A stretch of 64,000 bases of DNA, taken from NCBI RefSeq assembly GCF_002993335.1, contig NZ_PVNS01000004.1, forward strand, positions 124,001-188,000, read 5' to 3'. Position 1 is the first letter of the stretch; every line of letters starts with the position of its first letter. Below are positions 14,844 through 26,545 of this stretch, in pieces. Source of the DNA: Alkalicoccus urumqiensis (GTDB taxonomy: Bacteria; Bacillota; Bacilli; Bacillales; Salisediminibacteriaceae). The notes below the pieces were generated by a model, which was not told where the DNA came from, made no database searches, and worked only from the letters and a program-made list of their open reading frames with translations. The position numbers and the translations under genes are program-made.

Positions 14844-16379
14844 TTAATGCTTAAAATGACGGACGCCGGTAAAGACCATGGCAATCCCGTATTCATTGGC
14901 TTTGTCGATCGATTCCTGGTCGCGCTTGGAACCGCCCGGCTGAATGATGGCACGAACACCCGCTTTGGCTGCCGCTTCGACCGTGTCTCCCATCGGGAAG
15001 AAAGCATCGGAAGCCATAACGGAGCCATCCGCTTTTTCTCCCGCCTGCTCAATCGCAATATTCGCAGCTCCGACACGGTTCATCTGACCCGCGCCGATAC
15101 CGATCGTACAGTCTTCTTTCGCCAGCACGATAGCATTCGACTTCACGTGCTTAACGACTTTCCACGCCATTTTCATCTGTTCAAGCTCCCGGTCGGACGG
15201 CTTCCGGTCCGTTGGAATCGTCGTCTCCACATCTTCATAGGAGAGTGTGTCTGTCTCCTGGATCAGCGCCCCGCCGGATACGGTTGTGACCCGGCTCTCT
15301 CCGGCGTAATGCTTATCGAGATTAATCTGAAGCAGCCGGAGGTTCTTTTTCTGCGTGAGAATTTTTAATGCTTTTTTAGAAAAGGACGGGGCGATAATGA
15401 TTTCCAGGAAAATGTCTTTCATCATGTCTGCCGTCTCTTCATCCACTTCCCGGTTGCACGCGATGATACCGCCGAAAATCGACGTAGAGTCTGCCTCGTA
15501 TGCTTTTTCGTACGCCTGGGCAATATCTCCGCCGATACCGACACCGCACGGGTTCATATGCTTCACTGCAGCGACAGCCGGTTCGCGGAAGTCACGGATC
15601 ACCGCGATCGCTGCATCGGCATCGTTTATATTGTTGTAGGAAAGCTCTTTGCCGTGAAGCTGTTCCGCTTTCGCCACCGTCGCCTCTGCTGCAATCGGAC
15701 GCTCATAGAATGATGCATTCTGATGAGGATTTTCCCCGTAGCGGAGCGTCTGCTTTAGGTTATACGTTTTCGTCAGCTTCTCCGGTGCATCTTCGCCGAC
15801 GTATTTTGTCATGTATTCTGCAATCAGTGCATCATAGGCCGCCGTATGGCGGAATGCCTTCGCCGCAAGACGCTGCCTGCGGGAAGCCGGCACCTCTCCG
15901 TATTCCTGCAGTTCACTGAGAATCGTCCGGTAGTCGGATGCATCCACGACGATCGTGACATCCTGATGATTTTTTGCCGCGGAGCGGATCATCGACGGCC
16001 CGCCGATATCGATATTTTCCACCGCGTCTGCAAACGTGGAATCCGGATTCTCAATCGTCTGCTGGAACGGATACAAGTTCACGATGACGTAATCGATGAG
16101 TCCGATATCCTCCTGCTTCAAAGCCTGCATATGTTCCCCGTTGGAACGCACGCCGAGAAGTCCGCCGTGAATCGCCGGGTGGAGTGTTTTTACGCGGCCG
16201 TCCATCATTTCCGGAAACCCGGTCACCTCTTCAATTCCGATAACCGGAACTCCTGCTTCTTCCAATTTCGCTTTTGTGCCGCCGGTGGAGATGATTTCCA
16301 CTCCATGATCATGAAGTCCCTGTACAAATGGGACAATCCCTTCTTTATCCGACACACTGACTAATGCTCTCTTTGACAC
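14844..16379 (-). CDS. purH: Bifunctional AICAR transformylase / IMP cyclohydrolase
   Basis: 511 residues, catalysing the last two steps to IMP. The cyclohydrolase domain opens MSKRALVSVSDKEGIV and contains IGGPSMIRSAAKNH; the transformylase domain contains GENPHQNASFY and the catalytic Lys-His of AAVKHMNPCGVG; the C-terminus is FTGVRHFKH. Standard length. It overlaps purN by 19 nt. Confidence 0.97.
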   Translation of the reverse strand: MSKRALVSVSDKEGIVPFVQGLHDHGVEIISTGGTKAKLEEAGVPVIGIEEVTGFPEMMDGRVKTLHPAIHGGLLGVRSNGEHMQALKQEDIGLIDYVIVNLYPFQQTIENPDSTFADAVENIDIGGPSMIRSAAKNHQDVTIVVDASDYRTILSELQEYGEVPASRRQRLAAKAFRHTAAYDALIAEYMTKYVGEDAPEKLTKTYNLKQTLRYGENPHQNASFYERPIAAEATVAKAEQLHGKELSYNNINDADAAIAVIRDFREPAVAAVKHMNPCGVGIGGDIAQAYEKAYEADSTSIFGGIIACNREVDEETADMMKDIFLEIIIAPSFSKKALKILTQKKNLRLLQINLDKHYAGESRVTTVSGGALIQETDTLSYEDVETTIPTDRKPSDRELEQMKMAWKVVKHVKSNAIVLAKEDCTIGIGAGQMNRVGAANIAIEQAGEKADGSVMASDAFFPMGDTVEAAAKAGVRAIIQPGGSKRDQESIDKANEYGIAMVFTGVRHFKH

Positions 16380-16957
16380 AGCGATTCCTCCTTGAGTTCA
16401 GCAAGCCACCAGCGCAGCGTATCAACATATAGTTCATGCTCCACGGCGCGGACAGCTGCTTCCACCTCTTGTTTCGTTTCTCCACGTTCTATTGTAACAG
16501 GTTTCTGCGCTAAAATCGGTCCGGTATCCATTCCTTCATCCACGAGATGAATCGTAACACCGGTTACACGAACTCCTGCCTCCACTGCCTGACCGATCGC
16601 ATCGAGTCCCGGGAAGGACGGCAGAAGAGATGGATGAATATTAACGATTCTTCCTGCCCACCTGCTTAAAAGGACGCTCCCGATCAGTCTCATGTATCCT
16701 GCAAGCACAAGCGCATCCACATTTCTCGAAGACAGTTCCTTGTGGACAGCTTCTTCAAACGATGCTTTGGAGTCAAAGCTTTTTGGTGAAGCGGCAAAGC
16801 AGTCAATTCCCGCTTCGTACGCGCGCTCAGTCACCCGGGCATCCGGCTTATCCGAGACGACAAGCACTGTTTCTGCATCCAGCATACCATCTCTGCAGGC
16901 GTCGATGACAGCCTGCGCGTTGGACCCGTTTCCGGAAGCGAATACAGCAAGCCTCAT
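16361..16957 (-). CDS. purN: Phosphoribosylglycinamide formyltransferase (GART, folate-dependent)
   Basis: 198 residues, formyl transfer from 10-formyl-THF to GAR. N-terminal MRLAVFASGNGSNAQAVIDA, the active-site asparagine/histidine in RIVNIHPSLLPSFPG and the Asp of VDEGMDTGPIL are all present. Overlaps purM by 4 nt. Confidence 0.96.
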   Translation of the reverse strand: MRLAVFASGNGSNAQAVIDACRDGMLDAETVLVVSDKPDARVTERAYEAGIDCFAASPKSFDSKASFEEAVHKELSSRNVDALVLAGYMRLIGSVLLSRWAGRIVNIHPSLLPSFPGLDAIGQAVEAGVRVTGVTIHLVDEGMDTGPILAQKPVTIERGETKQEVEAAVRAVEHELYVDTLRWWLAELKEESLCQREH

Positions 16958-17991
16958 CCGAAACGTCCCCTTTCATGAATCACAAGCGCTTCGGTTTCCG
17001 TCACGCGGCCGAACTCAAATGGACGGCCACCGGCTGCCTGAACGATGTCCAATACAGACTGGACGGAAGCCTCCGGCACAGCCAGAACGAAACCGACACC
17101 AAGATTAAACGTTTCCTTCATGTCATCCGGTGTCAGTCCGCCTTCTTTTTCAAGCCAGTCAAAAACCGGGAGGGAGGGGGCATGGTCAAGGTCCACTTCC
17201 GCGCCGTACCCGTCCGGAAGCATGCGGGGAAGGTTTTCCACGAGACCGCCGCCGGTGATGTGAGCGGCACCGTGGACGTGGGTCGTTCCGAAAAGCGCTT
17301 TTAATTCCTTTACGTAAATGCGCGTCGGTGTTAACAGAGCATCTGCAAGCCGTTCGTTTTCTGCAAAAGGCGCATGATCCTCCCATGACAAACCGGCTTT
17401 CTCCACGATCTTTCGTACGAGAGAGAAACCGTTGCTGTGAAGACCTGAAGAAGGAAGGCCGATCAGAACATCGCCCGGCTCCGCTTTCGTCCACACTGCC
17501 TGTTTTTCTGCAGCGCCGACAGCAAAGCCCGCTACGTCATACTCATCCGCATCGTACAGGCCGGGCATTTCTGCTGTTTCTCCGCCTACAAGAGCGCAGC
17601 CTGCCAGTTCACACCCATCTGCAATGCCTTTTACGACAGATTCTACGACGGATGGATCGTTTTTCCCGAGAGCGAGGTAGTCGAGAAAAAAGAGCGGCTC
17701 CGCTCCCTGTGCTGCAATGTCATTGACACACATGGCGACGGCATCAATGCCGATCGTATCATGGACGGATGCGCTCTGGGCAATCATCAGCTTTGTGCCG
17801 ACACCGTCGGTTCCGGAGATGAGAACGGGCTCTTTCAGCCCAAGCTGTGACATATCAAACATACCGCCGAAGCCACCGAGAGAACCGATTACTTCCGGAC
17901 GCATCGTTTTCTGCACGTGTTTTTTGATCCGGCGGACGCCTTCGTAGCCGGCTTCGACATCGACACCTGCTTTTTTGTACGCGTTGGACAC
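16954..17991 (-). CDS. purM: Phosphoribosylformylglycinamidine cyclo-ligase (AIR synthetase)
   Basis: 345 residues, ATP-dependent closure of FGAM to AIR. Motifs: SGTDGVGTKL, CVNDIAAQGAEPLFFLDY, ALVGGETAEMPG and THVHGAAHITGGGL. The open frame extends upstream to 18138 inside purF, but the GTG at 17991 is chosen because GGGAGG lies 8 nt upstream and VSNAYKKAGVDVEAG is the family N-terminus. It starts 1 nt after the purF stop. Confidence 0.96.
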   Translation of the reverse strand: MSNAYKKAGVDVEAGYEGVRRIKKHVQKTMRPEVIGSLGGFGGMFDMSQLGLKEPVLISGTDGVGTKLMIAQSASVHDTIGIDAVAMCVNDIAAQGAEPLFFLDYLALGKNDPSVVESVVKGIADGCELAGCALVGGETAEMPGLYDADEYDVAGFAVGAAEKQAVWTKAEPGDVLIGLPSSGLHSNGFSLVRKIVEKAGLSWEDHAPFAENERLADALLTPTRIYVKELKALFGTTHVHGAAHITGGGLVENLPRMLPDGYGAEVDLDHAPSLPVFDWLEKEGGLTPDDMKETFNLGVGFVLAVPEASVQSVLDIVQAAGGRPFEFGRVTETEALVIHERGRFG

Positions 17992-17992
17992 G

Positions 17993-19417
17993 TTATTTTC
18001 CTCCCATGACTTTGTCGTAAGGGTGATCTGCTTCCGGGAAAATTTCTGTCGGGTAGCTTCCGGTAAAGCAGGCAAGACACTGGCCGCAGTTCGGCGAGGA
18101 ATCGTCTCTGCCGATTCCTTCCATGAGTCCATCCACACTCAAGTAGGAGAGAGAATCCGCTCCAAGTTCCTCCAGAATAGCTTCTGTCGATTTAGTGGAT
18201 GCGATCAGTTCTCCTTTGGTGGACGTATCGATTCCGTAATAGCAGGGGTTGACGATCGGCGGCGAACTGATGCGCACGTGCACCTCTTTCGCACCTGCCT
18301 CTTTCAGCATTTTTACGATACGGCGGGCGGTCGTGCCGCGGACGATGGAATCATCCACCATGACGACACGCTTTCCTTCAACGACCCCGCGCACCGCAGA
18401 GAGCTTCATTTTAACCCCCTGCTCCCGGAGGGCCTGGGACGGCTGGATAAACGTCCTGCCGACGTAGCGGTTTTTAATAAGGCCAAGCTCGTAGGGAATG
18501 CCGGTTTCTTCGGCAAAGCCGATTGCCGCAGAAATACTCGAGTCCGGAACACCGGTCACGACATCTGCTTCCACCGGTGCTTCTTTTGCGAGCACACGGC
18601 CGAGGTTTTTACGGGCCATGTGTATGTTGATGCCGTCCACGTTGCTGTCGGGGCGGGCAAAATACACGTATTCCATCGAGCAGAGAGAGCGGTTTGTCGT
18701 AAGGGAAAAGCGGTCAATATGCATTCCTTCATCGTTGATTGTAATCAGCTCACCGGGCTGAACGTCGCGGACGAATTCGGCGCCGATAATATCGAATGCA
18801 CACGTTTCCGAACTGACGACATAGGCGTCGCCGAGTTTTCCGATCGCAAGCGGACGGAGGCCGTTTGGATCGAGCGCCACAATCATCGCATCCTCTACGA
18901 GACACGCAAGCGCGTAGGCGCCTTTGACCATTGTCAGCGCATTTTTAATGGAGTCGGTCAGATTCGGGTAGCCGCTCCGTTTGATTAAGTGGGCAATGAC
19001 TTCTGTATCGGATGTCGTCTGGAAAATACTCCCCTGATGCTCGAGCTGCCGTTTGAGCGCTGTCGCATTCACGATGTTTCCGTTATGGGCGAGGGCCAGG
19101 CTGCTCGTCTGTGAATTGAATAAAAGAGGCTGACAGTTAATAAAGTCGCTGTCCCCGGCCGTCGTATAGCGGACGTGGCCAATAGCAGCGGAACCATTCA
19201 TGCGGCTCAGCTTTTCTTCACTGAACACATCGTTGACGAGTCCCATTCCCTTTTGAATTTTCAACTTCTCCTTATCAGAAACGACAATGCCTGCTCCTTC
19301 CTGCCCGCGGTGCTGCAGACTGTGCAGACCATAGTAAGTTATCGCTGCTGCATCCTCATGTCCCCAGACACCGAATACGCCGCACTCTTCATTTAGACCT
19401 TTGATTTCAGCGCGCAT
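17993..19417 (-). CDS. purF: Amidophosphoribosyltransferase
   Basis: 474 residues, committed step of purine synthesis (PRPP plus glutamine to phosphoribosylamine). The start at 19417 gives [16 protein letters not shown], an 11-residue propeptide before the catalytic N-terminal Cys, as in B. subtilis. The PRPP loop is [13 protein letters not shown], and the cysteines of NCGQCLACF fit the 4Fe-4S type. Overlaps the end of purL by 25 nt. Confidence 0.96.
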   Translation of the reverse strand: MRAEIKGLNEECGVFGVWGHEDAAAITYYGLHSLQHRGQEGAGIVVSDKEKLKIQKGMGLVNDVFSEEKLSRMNGSAAIGHVRYTTAGDSDFINCQPLLFNSQTSSLALAHNGNIVNATALKRQLEHQGSIFQTTSDTEVIAHLIKRSGYPNLTDSIKNALTMVKGAYALACLVEDAMIVALDPNGLRPLAIGKLGDAYVVSSETCAFDIIGAEFVRDVQPGELITINDEGMHIDRFSLTTNRSLCSMEYVYFARPDSNVDGINIHMARKNLGRVLAKEAPVEADVVTGVPDSSISAAIGFAEETGIPYELGLIKNRYVGRTFIQPSQALREQGVKMKLSAVRGVVEGKRVVMVDDSIVRGTTARRIVKMLKEAGAKEVHVRISSPPIVNPCYYGIDTSTKGELIASTKSTEAILEELGADSLSYLSVDGLMEGIGRDDSSPNCGQCLACFTGSYPTEIFPEADHPYDKVMGGK

Positions 19418-21621
19418 GCAATCGCTCCTCTCCACGCTGTTTCCAGCGTGTCCACCGGTTCGTTCACAATCGTTTCTCCGTTTTGGTTCTTCACTGAAAA
19501 AGTGGCCGTTTCTGTCACTGTGCCGATTTCAACTGCATCTTTCAAAAGACTTTCTGCTTTTTGGACGAAGGCTTCTGGAACAGTGACGATGTATGCAGGA
19601 TACCCTTCGCCGAACAGCGCTGCTGCTGAATGTTCTATTCCGTGCACTTCCATACCCATACCGGTGCCAAAGAGTTTTTCGGTCAGGGCACAGAGAAGTC
19701 CGCCTTCACTTACATCGTGGGCTGACTGGATCAGGCCTTCCCGGATGCCGTTCAGAACCTGCCCGGCGAGGCGTTGTTCCAGATCCAGATCGAGTGGATT
19801 CATTTTTCCGGAGATCGATCCTTTATACAGCTTCTGCAGTTCCGTGCCGTTCAGCTGCGGCGCTCCACCGGAGACAAGAAAAACGCGGTCTCCCGGCTGT
19901 TTTACCGCCTGGGTGGTAATGTGATCAATGTTCTGAATCAGTCCGACCATGCCGACAACCGGCGTCGGATAAACGGCTCCTTTAGACGTTTCATTGTACA
20001 GCGACACATTTCCGCCGACGACCGGCGTTTGCAGTGCCCGGCACGCTTCGCTTAAGCCGTCAGTCGACTGCTCCAGCTGCCAGAAGATTTCCGGATTATC
20101 CGGACTACCGTAATTCAGACAGTCTGTCACCCCGAGCGCTTCCGCTCCGGAAGCTGTCAGATTCCGCACCGCTTCAGCGACAGCCATTTTCCCACCTTCA
20201 TACGGATCAAGGTAAATAAAACGGGAGTTGCAGTCGGTCGTCATAGCGAGCGCTTTCTCCGTTCCGCGGATACGGAGTACCGCAGCATCAGATCCGGGTG
20301 CAACAACGGTATTCGTGCGGACCATATAATCATACTGATCGTACACCCATTCTTTGCTTGCAATCGTATATTGACTGAGAAGTTCCTTCAGGGTGCTTCC
20401 AGCGTCGTTGATCTCCATGCTCCACGGCGCTTCCTGCTGGAACTGCGTGTAATAGGCTGGTACCTGCGACGGCTTGTGATACACCGGAGCTTCCTCCGCA
20501 AGAGCATCCACCGGCACATCTGCCGCCACACGACCGTCGTGCTCCAGAACAAGCCGCTTCGTATCGGTTACTTCTCCAATAACAACGGCATGCAGCCCCC
20601 ACTCTTCAAACAGGTCGATAAACTCCTGTTCACTTCCATCCTCCACAACAAGAAGCATCCGCTCCTGAGATTCGGAAAGCATCATTTCGTAAGGAGTCAT
20701 TCCTTTTTCCCGCTGCGGTACCAGGTCCAGATTCATGTGGATTCCGGCGCCTGCTTTACTTGCCATTTCCGCGGAAGATGACGTCAGCCCTGCTGCACCC
20801 ATATCCTGAATCCCGACCAGTTTTGGATGCTTGACTGCTTCCAGACACGCTTCGATCAGCAGCTTTTCCATGAACGGATCGCCGACCTGCACAGCTGGAC
20901 GTTTTGCCTCGGAATCCTCGCTTAATTCTTCCGACGCAAACGTCGCACCATGAATGCCGTCCCGTCCGGTGCTGGCACCGACATAGAGGACTGGATTTCC
21001 TGTTCCTTTCGCCTGTCCTTTTTGAATATCTTTGTGATCGATGAGACCGACACACATCGCGTTGACGAGCGGGTTTCCTTCGTAGCACGGGTCAAACTGT
21101 ATTTCACCGCCGACTGTCGGGATACCGATACAGTTTCCGTAGCCTGCAATCCCAGCGGTGACACCTTCGAATAAATAATTGACGCGCGGATTTTTCAACT
21201 CTCCGAAACGGAGAGAATTTAAGAGCGCAACCGGGCGGGCCCCCATGGAAAACACGTCGCGGATAATGCCGCCGACACCTGTCGCGGCTCCTTCATACGG
21301 TTCCACTGCCGAGGGGTGGTTGTGGCTTTCGATTTTGAAAACGACAGCCTGCTCATCGTCGATATCGATGACACCGGCTCCTTCCCCGGGCCCCTGCAGG
21401 ACGCGCGGACCGTCAACGGGAAATTTCTTCAGCAGTACTTTGGAGTTTTTATAGCTGCAGTGCTCCGACCACATGACCGAAAACAGACCCAGCTCCGTGT
21501 AATTCGGAAGCCGCCCCATTTCCGACTGCATCAGCTCAAATTCTTCTTCCGACACACCCATTTCTTTATATAGATGCTCGTCCCGGATCATTTCAGGTGA
21601 CGGTTCATGACGTAACAGCAT
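19393..21621 (-). CDS. purL: FGAM synthase, large subunit
   Basis: 742 residues, the small-type PurL that needs PurQ and PurS as separate subunits. N-terminus [23 protein letters not shown]-binding [26 protein letters not shown] and [17 protein letters not shown] are visible. Start at 21621 chosen by family N-terminus; the frame upstream lies in purQ. Overlaps the end of purQ by 17 nt. Confidence 0.96.
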   Translation of the reverse strand: MLLRHEPSPEMIRDEHLYKEMGVSEEEFELMQSEMGRLPNYTELGLFSVMWSEHCSYKNSKVLLKKFPVDGPRVLQGPGEGAGVIDIDDEQAVVFKIESHNHPSAVEPYEGAATGVGGIIRDVFSMGARPVALLNSLRFGELKNPRVNYLFEGVTAGIAGYGNCIGIPTVGGEIQFDPCYEGNPLVNAMCVGLIDHKDIQKGQAKGTGNPVLYVGASTGRDGIHGATFASEELSEDSEAKRPAVQVGDPFMEKLLIEACLEAVKHPKLVGIQDMGAAGLTSSSAEMASKAGAGIHMNLDLVPQREKGMTPYEMMLSESQERMLLVVEDGSEQEFIDLFEEWGLHAVVIGEVTDTKRLVLEHDGRVAADVPVDALAEEAPVYHKPSQVPAYYTQFQQEAPWSMEINDAGSTLKELLSQYTIASKEWVYDQYDYMVRTNTVVAPGSDAAVLRIRGTEKALAMTTDCNSRFIYLDPYEGGKMAVAEAVRNLTASGAEALGVTDCLNYGSPDNPEIFWQLEQSTDGLSEACRALQTPVVGGNVSLYNETSKGAVYPTPVVGMVGLIQNIDHITTQAVKQPGDRVFLVSGGAPQLNGTELQKLYKGSISGKMNPLDLDLEQRLAGQVLNGIREGLIQSAHDVSEGGLLCALTEKLFGTGMGMEVHGIEHSAAALFGEGYPAYIVTVPEAFVQKAESLLKDAVEIGTVTETATFSVKNQNGETIVNEPVDTLETAWRGAIACALKSKV

Positions 21622-22288
21622 GGTGTTCCCTCCAATAGCTGAGAATAGATGTAAACAGGCGCAGCCCATCTTCCGAACCGAGAAGTGATTCCACCGCTCG
21701 TTCCGGGTGCGGCATCATGCCGAGCACATTTCCCTCTTTATTCATAATACCGGCGATATCTGCGGTGGAGCCGTTGAACGGCTGTTTGTACGTAAACAGA
21801 ATCTGATCGTTTTCCTTCAATTCCTGTAAATCCTCCGGACTGCAGAAATAATTGCCTTCCCCGTGCGCCACAGGAATCTGAATCGTCTCTCCTTTTTCAT
21901 AGTGGCGGGTAAACATCGTCTTCTCGTTTTCCACAGTGAGCGGCACCGTCCGGCAGACGAAGTGAAGATCTTTGTTGCGGAGCATAGCACCTGGGAGAAG
22001 GCGGCTTTCCAGAAGTACCTGAAATCCGTTGCAGACGCCGAGAACCGGCTTTCCTTCTTCGGCGGCCTCCTTCACTGCCTGCATAATCGGCGACACGTGC
22101 GCCATCGCACCGGCCCGCAGATAATCCCCGTAGGAGAAGCCTCCAGGCAGCAGCACAGCGTCTGCTCCATTCAGCGACGTCTCGGTGTGGCGGATGTATT
22201 CCACCTCTTCCTGAAGCGCATCTTTAATCGCGTGGTACATGTCTACGTCACAGTTGGAACCTGGAAAAATAATGACAGCGAACTTCAC
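21605..22288 (-). CDS. purQ: FGAM synthase, glutaminase subunit
   Basis: 227 residues, class I glutamine amidotransferase that supplies ammonia to PurL. Begins [16 protein letters not shown]; catalytic Cys in [11 protein letters not shown]; His/Glu in MPHPERAVE. Overlaps purS by 4 nt. Confidence 0.96.
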   Translation of the reverse strand: MKFAVIIFPGSNCDVDMYHAIKDALQEEVEYIRHTETSLNGADAVLLPGGFSYGDYLRAGAMAHVSPIMQAVKEAAEEGKPVLGVCNGFQVLLESRLLPGAMLRNKDLHFVCRTVPLTVENEKTMFTRHYEKGETIQIPVAHGEGNYFCSPEDLQELKENDQILFTYKQPFNGSTADIAGIMNKEGNVLGMMPHPERAVESLLGSEDGLRLFTSILSYWREHHAVTS

Positions 22289-22545
22289 CCGGAAACAACC
22301 TCCTCCACGTGAATGGTATAATCCTCGATAACCGGATTGGCAAGAAGCTGTTCACTCATCTGCTTCAACTGCTCTTCCGCTGCAGACAGACTGTCCGCTT
22401 CAAGCGTCACTTTCAGCATGCGGCTGATTGTCACTTCCTCCACATTGTCATAACCCAGCTGATGAAGGGAGCCGGTTACTGCGCTTCCCTGAGGGTCCAG
22501 CACTCCGTTTTTCCAAGTTACATACACCGTACCTTCGACTGTCAT
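22285..22545 (-). CDS. purS: FGAM synthase subunit PurS
   Basis: 86 residues, normal size for the small bridging subunit of the PurLQS complex. Contains [17 protein letters not shown] and the C-terminal [14 protein letters not shown]. About 70 nt separate its start from the purC stop. Confidence 0.94.
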   Translation of the reverse strand: MTVEGTVYVTWKNGVLDPQGSAVTGSLHQLGYDNVEEVTISRMLKVTLEADSLSAAEEQLKQMSEQLLANPVIEDYTIHVEEVVSG

Positions 22546-22614
22546 TTCGATCCGCCCTTTCGTAAAATCGATGATTTCCTGAAGATTATGTCATTTTCAG
22601 CTGCACCGTCCCTG

Positions 22615-23313
22615 TTACGTCAGCCGTTCGAGGAGCTGTGCGTAGCCTTCCTGCAGATTGCCGGAGGAAAACCGGAACAAATCTTTATCAAGGGACTCTC
22701 CGCTCGCCTGATCCCAGAATCGGCACGTGTCGGGAGAAATTTCATCCGCCAGCAGAATCGTTCCTTCTGCGGTACGTCCGAATTCCAGTTTAAAATCGAC
22801 GAGGTCCACGCCGCGCTCTGCGAAATAAGGAACGAGCACTTCGTTTACACGGAGCGCCTTCTCCTGCAGCTGATTTACTTCCGCTTCCTCTGCGAGATGC
22901 ATTGCCTGGATATGGGAACGGTTCACAAGCGGATCTCCGAGCGCATCGTCTTTGTAATAGAATTCCACAATCGGGGCGGCAAGCTTCGTACCGCGTTCCA
23001 TGCCTGTCCGCTTTACGAGACTGCCGCAGGCAATATTACGGACCACGACTTCCAGCGGAATAATGTCCACAGAGCGGACAAGCTGCTCCAGTTCAGACAC
23101 CTGAGAAACAAAATGACTGTCCACACCATGAGCCTTCAGCTGCTGAAACAAACGGGAGCTGATCTCATTATTCAGCTTCCCCTTTCCCTGAAGCACTTCT
23201 TTCTTTTCGCCGTTAAATGCCGTCGCATCATCTTTGTATACCACCCGGAGCACCCCGGGCTCATCCGTCTCATAAATCCGTTTCGCTTTCCCCTCATACA
23301 GCATCACCGACAT
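22615..23313 (-). CDS. purC: SAICAR synthase
   Basis: 232 residues, joins CAIR and aspartate. Begins MSVMLYEGKAKRIYETDEPG; also FNGEKKEVLQGKG, VVVRNIACGSLVKR and LVDFKLEFGRT. The ATG at 23313 follows AAGGAG by 8 nt. Preceded in the operon by a 125-bp repeat element rather than the usual short gap. Confidence 0.96.
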   Translation of the reverse strand: MSVMLYEGKAKRIYETDEPGVLRVVYKDDATAFNGEKKEVLQGKGKLNNEISSRLFQQLKAHGVDSHFVSQVSELEQLVRSVDIIPLEVVVRNIACGSLVKRTGMERGTKLAAPIVEFYYKDDALGDPLVNRSHIQAMHLAEEAEVNQLQEKALRVNEVLVPYFAERGVDLVDFKLEFGRTAEGTILLADEISPDTCRFWDQASGESLDKDLFRFSSGNLQEGYAQLLERLT

Positions 23314-23331
23314 ACAAATCACTCCTTATAA

Positions 23332-23455
23332 GAAAAGCGGAGGCCCCGCGCTCACGAGCGACCAGTCCTGGAACTCATGGCGACGAAAGTCGATCTTTGC
23401 TTTCTTCGCCATGAGTGAAGGAACCGCGGGCGAGTCGGGGCCGCAGCTTCATTTT
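23332..23455. repeat. Hairpin repeat element, copy 1 (inside pur operon)
   Basis: About 125 bp between purB and purC. Outer stem GGCCCCG (near 23342) / CGGGGCC (near 23436), inner stem CTCATGGCGA / TCGCCATGAG, then a conserved C-T mismatch and GAAAG / CTTTC. It shares the invariant strings GAAAAGCGG, ACGAGCGACCAGTCCTGGAA and GTGAAGGAACC with copies at 39187, 39669 and 60735. No T-run follows, so it is not an obvious terminator. Confidence 0.85.
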
Positions 23456-23462
23456 TCGATTG

Positions 23463-24764
23463 TTATGCGTCGTGAAGGCCGAGCCGCTGAAAGATCATAT
23501 CGACCTGTTTCATATGGTGGTCGGGCTGGAAGCAGTCCTCGATCTCCTCGGCAGAAAGCTTCGCTGCGATGCGCTCATCCGCTTCCACCAGTTCTTTAAA
23601 CGGACGTGCCTCCTCCCATGCCTGCATTGCCTTCGGCTGGACGAGATCATATGCTTCCTCGCGGGCCATGCCTTTATCGATGAGCGAGAGCAGCACCCGC
23701 TGGGAATAGATGAGCCCGTAGGTGGCATTCATGTTCCGCTTCATGTTTTCCGGGAACACCGTCAATTTATCAACGATGGTCGTAAAGCGGTTCAGCATAT
23801 AGTTGACCGCCGTCGTTGCATCCGGAAGCATGATCCGCTCAGCGGAGGAGTGGGAAATATCCCGCTCATGCCAGAGCGCTACATTCTCGTAGGCTGTGAC
23901 GACGTGACCGCGGAGAATCCGTGCAAGACCTGTCATGTTCTCGGAGCCGATCGGATTCCGTTTGTGCGGCATGGCTGACGAACCCTTCTGCCCTTTAGCG
24001 AAAAACTCCTCGACTTCTCTCGTTTCACTCTTCTGCAGACCGCGGATTTCCACAGCCATTTTTTCAATCGACGCTCCGATCAGGGAGAGTGAAGCAATAT
24101 AGTGGGCGTGGCGGTCCCGCTGCAATGTTTGTGTCGAAATCGGCGCGCGTTCCAGACCGAGTCCGCCGCAGACGAACTCTTCCACAAACGGATCAATGTT
24201 CGCATATGTGCCGACGGCTCCGGAAAGTTTACCGACACGCACGCCTTCCGCGGCCTGACGGAAACGTTCCAGATTCCGCTTCATTTCCTCATACCAGAGG
24301 GCGAGTTTCAGACCGAATGTTGTAGGCTCTGCATGTACACCGTGTGTACGCCCCATCATTACCGTATATTTATGCTCCACGGCTTTTTTCTTCAGAACCT
24401 CGAGAAAACGGATGATATCTGCTTCGATAATGTCATTCGCCTGTTTCAATAAATACGACAGGGCCGTATCCACGACGTCTGTTGAGGTCAATCCATAGTG
24501 GACCCATTTCCGTTCGTCCCCAAGTGTTTCTGAAACCGCCCGTGTAAAAGCAACGACATCGTGACGGGTTTCTTCTTCAATTTCCAGAATGCGGTTTACA
24601 TCAAAAGAAGCGTTCTCCCGGATACGGGATGCATCCTCCTTTGGAATATCACCGATCTCCGCCCAGGCTTCACAGGCGAGAATTTCTACTTCCAGCCAGG
24701 CCTGGTAGCGGTTTTCGTCTTTCCAGATACGGCCCATTTCCGGGCGGGTATAGCGTTCAATCAT
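23463..24764 (-). CDS. purB: Adenylosuccinate lyase
   Basis: 433 residues, fumarase/aspartase superfamily, acting both on SAICAR and adenylosuccinate. Begins [20 protein letters not shown]; signature [18 protein letters not shown] near residue 262; [14 protein letters not shown] near 138. Start overlaps the purK stop by 4 nt. Confidence 0.97.
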   Translation of the reverse strand: MIERYTRPEMGRIWKDENRYQAWLEVEILACEAWAEIGDIPKEDASRIRENASFDVNRILEIEEETRHDVVAFTRAVSETLGDERKWVHYGLTSTDVVDTALSYLLKQANDIIEADIIRFLEVLKKKAVEHKYTVMMGRTHGVHAEPTTFGLKLALWYEEMKRNLERFRQAAEGVRVGKLSGAVGTYANIDPFVEEFVCGGLGLERAPISTQTLQRDRHAHYIASLSLIGASIEKMAVEIRGLQKSETREVEEFFAKGQKGSSAMPHKRNPIGSENMTGLARILRGHVVTAYENVALWHERDISHSSAERIMLPDATTAVNYMLNRFTTIVDKLTVFPENMKRNMNATYGLIYSQRVLLSLIDKGMAREEAYDLVQPKAMQAWEEARPFKELVEADERIAAKLSAEEIEDCFQPDHHMKQVDMIFQRLGLHDA

Positions 24765-25906
24765 GAAGGATCCTCCTGAAGTACAGATTCGTTCCAGACA
24801 GGGGAAGCATCGATCTCTTCCAGAAGAGCCTCAGGATCTTCGGAAAGAAACGTCACATGCCCCATTTTCCGGTTATGTTTAGCTTCTTTTTTTCCATATA
24901 GATGAATGTGTGCCGGCGGCAGCATGGAATGACTGCGCAGGTAAGGTTCGACGTGCTGCCCGAGCAGGTTGACCATAACGACCGGCGACAACAGCTTTGT
25001 TGAGCCGAGCGGCCATCCGCATACAGCACGGATATGCTGCTCGAACTGGGATGTATCACAGGCGTTTATCGTGAAGTGGCCGGAATTGTGGGGGCGCGGC
25101 GCAATTTCATTCATGTACACGTCCGATCCATCCACGAACATTTCCACCGCAAGCGTTCCTACCATTTCGAGCGATTCTGCGAGACGTTCCGCGAGCGATT
25201 GTGCTTTTTCTTCGATTTCACTGGAAATACGGGCCGGCACGATCGTCCGGTGTAAAATACCGTGGCGATGTTCATTTTCCGCTGTCGGAAACGTCGTCAT
25301 TTCGCCGTGTACGCTTCTGGTGACAATGACGGATACTTCTTTATCGAATGCGAGCATCTTTTCCAGTACAAGCGGACCTTTGGAGCCGAGCTCCTCCCAT
25401 GCGGAATACAATTCTCCGCTGTCCCGCAGGATGAGCTGTCCTTTACCATCGTAGCCGCCGCGGGTCGTTTTCAGAACCGCCGGCAGACCGAGTTCCTGCA
25501 CCGCTTCCTGCAGACCGCTGAATGTGTAGACTGCCTTGTAAGGCACGACCGGAATGCCGAAGTCAGCCGCCATTTCTTTTTCTTTCAAACGGTCCTGACT
25601 TACCTGCAGAAGTCTGCTTCCCTGCGGAAGATACATCGTCTCTTCCAGAAAAGTGGCTGTTTCTGCTGTGACATTCTCAAATTCGTAGGTGAGCACATCG
25701 CATTCGGAAGCGAGAATTTCCGCGCCGCTCCGGTCATCGTAAGACGCAGTTACCTGTTTATCGGAAACCATGCCGCACGGCGAATCCTCCCCTGGATCAA
25801 GAACGGCAATCCGGTAGCCCATTTCTCTTGCGGATAAGGCCATCATTCTGCCAAGCTGCCCTCCGCCTAAAATGCCGATCGTTTTCCCCGGTGCAATCCA
25901 CATCAT
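24761..25906 (-). CDS. purK: N5-carboxyaminoimidazole ribonucleotide synthase
   Basis: 381 residues, ATP-grasp enzyme converting AIR and bicarbonate to N5-[23 protein letters not shown] at the N-terminus, [13 protein letters not shown] and [18 protein letters not shown] are typical. Overlaps purE by 4 nt. Confidence 0.96.
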   Translation of the reverse strand: MMWIAPGKTIGILGGGQLGRMMALSAREMGYRIAVLDPGEDSPCGMVSDKQVTASYDDRSGAEILASECDVLTYEFENVTAETATFLEETMYLPQGSRLLQVSQDRLKEKEMAADFGIPVVPYKAVYTFSGLQEAVQELGLPAVLKTTRGGYDGKGQLILRDSGELYSAWEELGSKGPLVLEKMLAFDKEVSVIVTRSVHGEMTTFPTAENEHRHGILHRTIVPARISSEIEEKAQSLAERLAESLEMVGTLAVEMFVDGSDVYMNEIAPRPHNSGHFTINACDTSQFEQHIRAVCGWPLGSTKLLSPVVMVNLLGQHVEPYLRSHSMLPPAHIHLYGKKEAKHNRKMGHVTFLSEDPEALLEEIDASPVWNESVLQEDPS

Positions 25907-26388
25907 GTTAAATCCTCCTGCTCCTGCACTTCTTTTTCTTTTAACATCCGTCTTTCCTCCAGTGCCTGATGCACGCTGTCATCATGGACACCGATCTGCT
26001 TTGCTGCAAGAAGCGCTGCATTGACAGCACCGGCACGGCCGATCGCAACCGTCGCCACCGGCACGCCGGCAGGCATCTGCACGATTGAAAGCAGCGAATC
26101 GAGTCCGTTCAGTGCTTTGGACTGCACCGGTACGCCGATCACAGGAAGCGGCGTCTTTGCAGCAACCATTCCCGGCAGATGGGCAGCTCCGCCTGCACCT
26201 GCAATAATGACCTCAATCCCGCGTGCTTTTGCTTCTTCCGCGTAGGAAAACATCCTGTCCGGTGTGCGGTGCGCGGAAATGACTTTGGCCTCGTTCGGCA
26301 CACCGAGCTCATCGAGCGTTTCCACCGTATGTTTCATCGTCTCCCAGTCTGATGTCGACCCCATAATTACTCCTACTTTTGCTGCCAT
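25903..26388 (-). CDS. purE: N5-CAIR mutase
   Basis: 161 residues. Begins [19 protein letters not shown], with the catalytic-site strings [10 protein letters not shown] and [14 protein letters not shown]. The ATG at 26388 has AAAGGAG 8 nt upstream; an open frame continues to 26640 through the leader RNA and is not used. First gene of the operon. Confidence 0.96.
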   Translation of the reverse strand: MAAKVGVIMGSTSDWETMKHTVETLDELGVPNEAKVISAHRTPDRMFSYAEEAKARGIEVIIAGAGGAAHLPGMVAAKTPLPVIGVPVQSKALNGLDSLLSIVQMPAGVPVATVAIGRAGAVNAALLAAKQIGVHDDSVHQALEERRMLKEKEVQEQEDLT

Positions 26389-26409
26389 CGATAAACTCCT
26401 TTCAGCCAT

Positions 26410-26454
26410 AAAAAAAGCCTTATCATCCGCCTGCGTCTGAGGGAACGATAAGAC
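26410..26454 (-). terminator. Leader terminator of the pur riboswitch
   Basis: Minus strand TCTTATC ... GATAAGG stem with inner TTCC/GGCGGA contacts and seven T. Lies between the guanine aptamer and purE, so it is the expression platform of transcriptional attenuation. Confidence 0.8.
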
Positions 26455-26545
26455 ACATGACTTCGTCAGAAAACCCGACACGCCAAAAATGGCATACGGC
26501 CGTCCAGGTACCGGAGCACCTGATTCTGATTCATGCTTATCTGAT

